From Nonomuraea sp. NEAU-A123 (GTDB lineage Bacteria; Actinomycetota; Actinomycetes; Streptosporangiales; Streptosporangiaceae), in assembly GCF_018603905.1 (NCBI RefSeq), contig NZ_JAHFZZ010000007.1:310001-374000 (forward strand): a stretch of 64,000 nucleotides of DNA, given 5' to 3'. Under the pieces are notes generated by a model, which searched no databases, was not told where the DNA came from, and saw only the letters and a program-made list of their open reading frames with translations. This document shows, piece by piece, positions 62,875 through 64,000 of this stretch. Position 1 is the first letter of the stretch, and every line of letters starts with the position of its first letter. Made by a program: the position numbers and the translations under genes.

Positions 62875-64000
62875 AGATCACTTCGCTGGAGCCCACCCGG
62901 TGCCTGCCGGTGCCGGACGCCGGGTTCGGCGCGCTGCGGACCGTGCGCGGGAACCTGCCTCTGGAGAGCGTGGCCGTGTCCGCCGACATTTCCGGATTGG
63001 TCGCCGGGGTCGAGGTGACGCAGGGCTTCCGCAATCCGTACGACGTCACGCTGGAGGCCACGTACGTCTTCCCGCTGCCCGACCGGGCGGCGGTGACGGG
63101 GTTCAGGATGGAGGCCGACGACCGGGTGATCGAGGGCGTGCTCAAGGAGCGCGGCCAGGCCAGGGCCGACTACGACCAGGCACTGCGCGAAGGGAAGCGG
63201 GCCGCGATCGCCGAGGAGGACCGGCCCGACGTGTTCACGATCAGGGTGGGCAACCTGCTGCCCGGCGAGCGGGTGACGGTCCGGCTCACGCTGAGCCAGC
63301 CGCTGCCGTACGAGGACGGCGCGGCCACGTTCCGCTTCCCGCTGGTCGTCGCGCCTCGCTACATTCCGGGCACCCCGCTCGACGGCCCCGGCTCCGGAGA
63401 CGGCACCGCGCCCGACACCGACGCGGTGCCCGACGCGTCGCGCATCACGCCGCCGGTGCTGCTGCCCGGCTTCCCCGACCCGGTACGCCTGTCGCTGACC
63501 GCGACGATCGACGCCGCCGGGCTGGACCTGCGCGAAATGGCCTCCAGCCTGCACGTGGTCGAGGAAGAGGGCCATACGGTACGGCTGCGGCCCGGCGAGC
63601 GGCTGGACCGCGACTTCATCCTGCGGCTGTCGTTCGACGCCTCGACCGCGCTGCAATTGGACGGTCAGGGCGCGTTCTCGCTGACCGTGCTGCCCCCGGC
63701 GCTGGAGTCGCCGCGCGCGCCGCGTGACCTCGTACTCCTGCTGGACCGCTCGGGCAGCATGGGCGGCTGGAAGATGGTCGCCGCGCGCCGGGCCGCGGCG
63801 CGGATCGTCGACACGCTGACCGAGCAGGACCGGTTCGCGGTGCTGACGTTCGACTCGGTGGTGGAGCAGGCGTTCGAGGGGCTCGTGGCGGCCTCGGACC
63901 GCAACCGCTACCGCGCCGTCGAACACCTCTCGCGGGTGGACGCCCGCGGCGGCACCGAACTGCTGGAGCCGCTCCGCCAGGCCATCTCCCTCCTCCATGA
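62871..64000 (+). CDS. VIT and VWA domain protein (3' truncated)
   Basis: First 376 codons of a protein running off the window. Residues about 1-130 form a VIT domain (AVSADISGLVAGVEVTQGF, NPYDVTLEATYVFPLPD, LKERGQARADYDQAL). A VWA domain begins near 280: RDLVLLLDRSGSMGGWKM carries the metal-binding DxSxS. Bacterial VIT-VWA proteins are related to inter-alpha-trypsin inhibitor heavy chains; role unknown, likely protein binding. ATG 62871 overlaps the MerR stop. Confidence 0.9.
   Translation, partial: MKITSLEPTRCLPVPDAGFGALRTVRGNLPLESVAVSADISGLVAGVEVTQGFRNPYDVTLEATYVFPLPDRAAVTGFRMEADDRVIEGVLKERGQARADYDQALREGKRAAIAEEDRPDVFTIRVGNLLPGERVTVRLTLSQPLPYEDGAATFRFPLVVAPRYIPGTPLDGPGSGDGTAPDTDAVPDASRITPPVLLPGFPDPVRLSLTATIDAAGLDLREMASSLHVVEEEGHTVRLRPGERLDRDFILRLSFDASTALQLDGQGAFSLTVLPPALESPRAPRDLVLLLDRSGSMGGWKMVAARRAAARIVDTLTEQDRFAVLTFDSVVEQAFEGLVAASDRNRYRAVEHLSRVDARGGTELLEPLRQAISLLH

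Noticed and set aside
61071-63998. 975-codon minus-strand open frame
   Set aside because: Antisense to the MerR and VIT/VWA genes and out of frame with Dps; only its last 37 codons look protein-like and are listed as a doubtful remnant.

Overview
The window is 64 kb of high-GC actinomycete chromosome. GTG starts are frequent, stop/start overlaps (ATGA, GTGA) are common, several promoters look leaderless, and family content is typically actinobacterial: an XRE/DUF397/RsbW-like module, an Rv2175c homologue, a PASTA Ser/Thr kinase, MHYT proteins and a group III phosphofructokinase with PPi-type residues. A member of the Streptosporangiaceae (Nonomuraea-like) would fit, but that is an inference from gene content. 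No rRNA, tRNA, CRISPR array or complete prophage was seen.

Layout. 0-5 kb: carbohydrate ABC importer (binding protein cut by the left edge, two permeases) with two aldo/keto reductases. 5-9.3 kb: methyltransferase, secreted penicillin-acylase-family enzyme and secreted alpha/beta hydrolase. 9.5-11.6 kb: NarL-type two-component system. 11.6-14.9 kb: accessory patch with an Scr1/WhiJ-like regulator module, an isoaspartyl-methyltransferase-like protein and a broken radical SAM gene. 15-23 kb: L,D-transpeptidase, small enzymes, metF divergent from a polyprenyl diphosphate synthase, and a three-gene oxidoreductase/sulfotransferase operon facing a TetR regulator with two HTH segments. 23.3-28.2 kb: thiamine genes (thiE with an Rv2175c-like gene and a flavoprotein on one side; TPP riboswitch-thiO-thiS-thiG on the other). 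28.3-30.2 kb: PASTA kinase.

30-39.4 kb is a purine catabolism block. It holds an 8-oxoguanine deaminase-like enzyme, FAD and Fe-S subunits of a xanthine-dehydrogenase-type enzyme, uricase, HIU hydrolase, OHCU decarboxylase, allantoinase, allantoicase and glycerate kinase. Together these cover urate to ureidoglycolate, with a plausible glycerate branch. The molybdenum subunit is not present. A DNA-repair-like HTH_42 gene sits inside the block and endonuclease IV flanks it.

39.5-51.7 kb: a 0.7 kb convergent intergenic region packed with hairpins (candidate ncRNA), LytS/LytTR system, sulfite-oxidase-like protein, aroG with an aromatic leader peptide and terminator, thiI, a second two-component system, two tandem MHYT proteins and a predicted PPi-dependent phosphofructokinase. 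51.7-64 kb: solo IS607-type recombinase, glycerol kinase preceded by a DasR-like operator, a Clp-N/HTH regulator with twin palindromic operators on a leaderless promoter, TetR- and MarR-controlled enzymes, a PhoX-like protein with 36-bp tandem repeats at its 3' end, and Dps facing a MerR-VIT/VWA operon cut by the right edge.

Most notable signals: the aroG leader/attenuator, the hairpin-dense convergent intergenic region at 40.57-40.80 kb, the twin-operator Clp-N regulator, the broken radical SAM locus, and low-complexity expansions inside thiO and the MerR gene.
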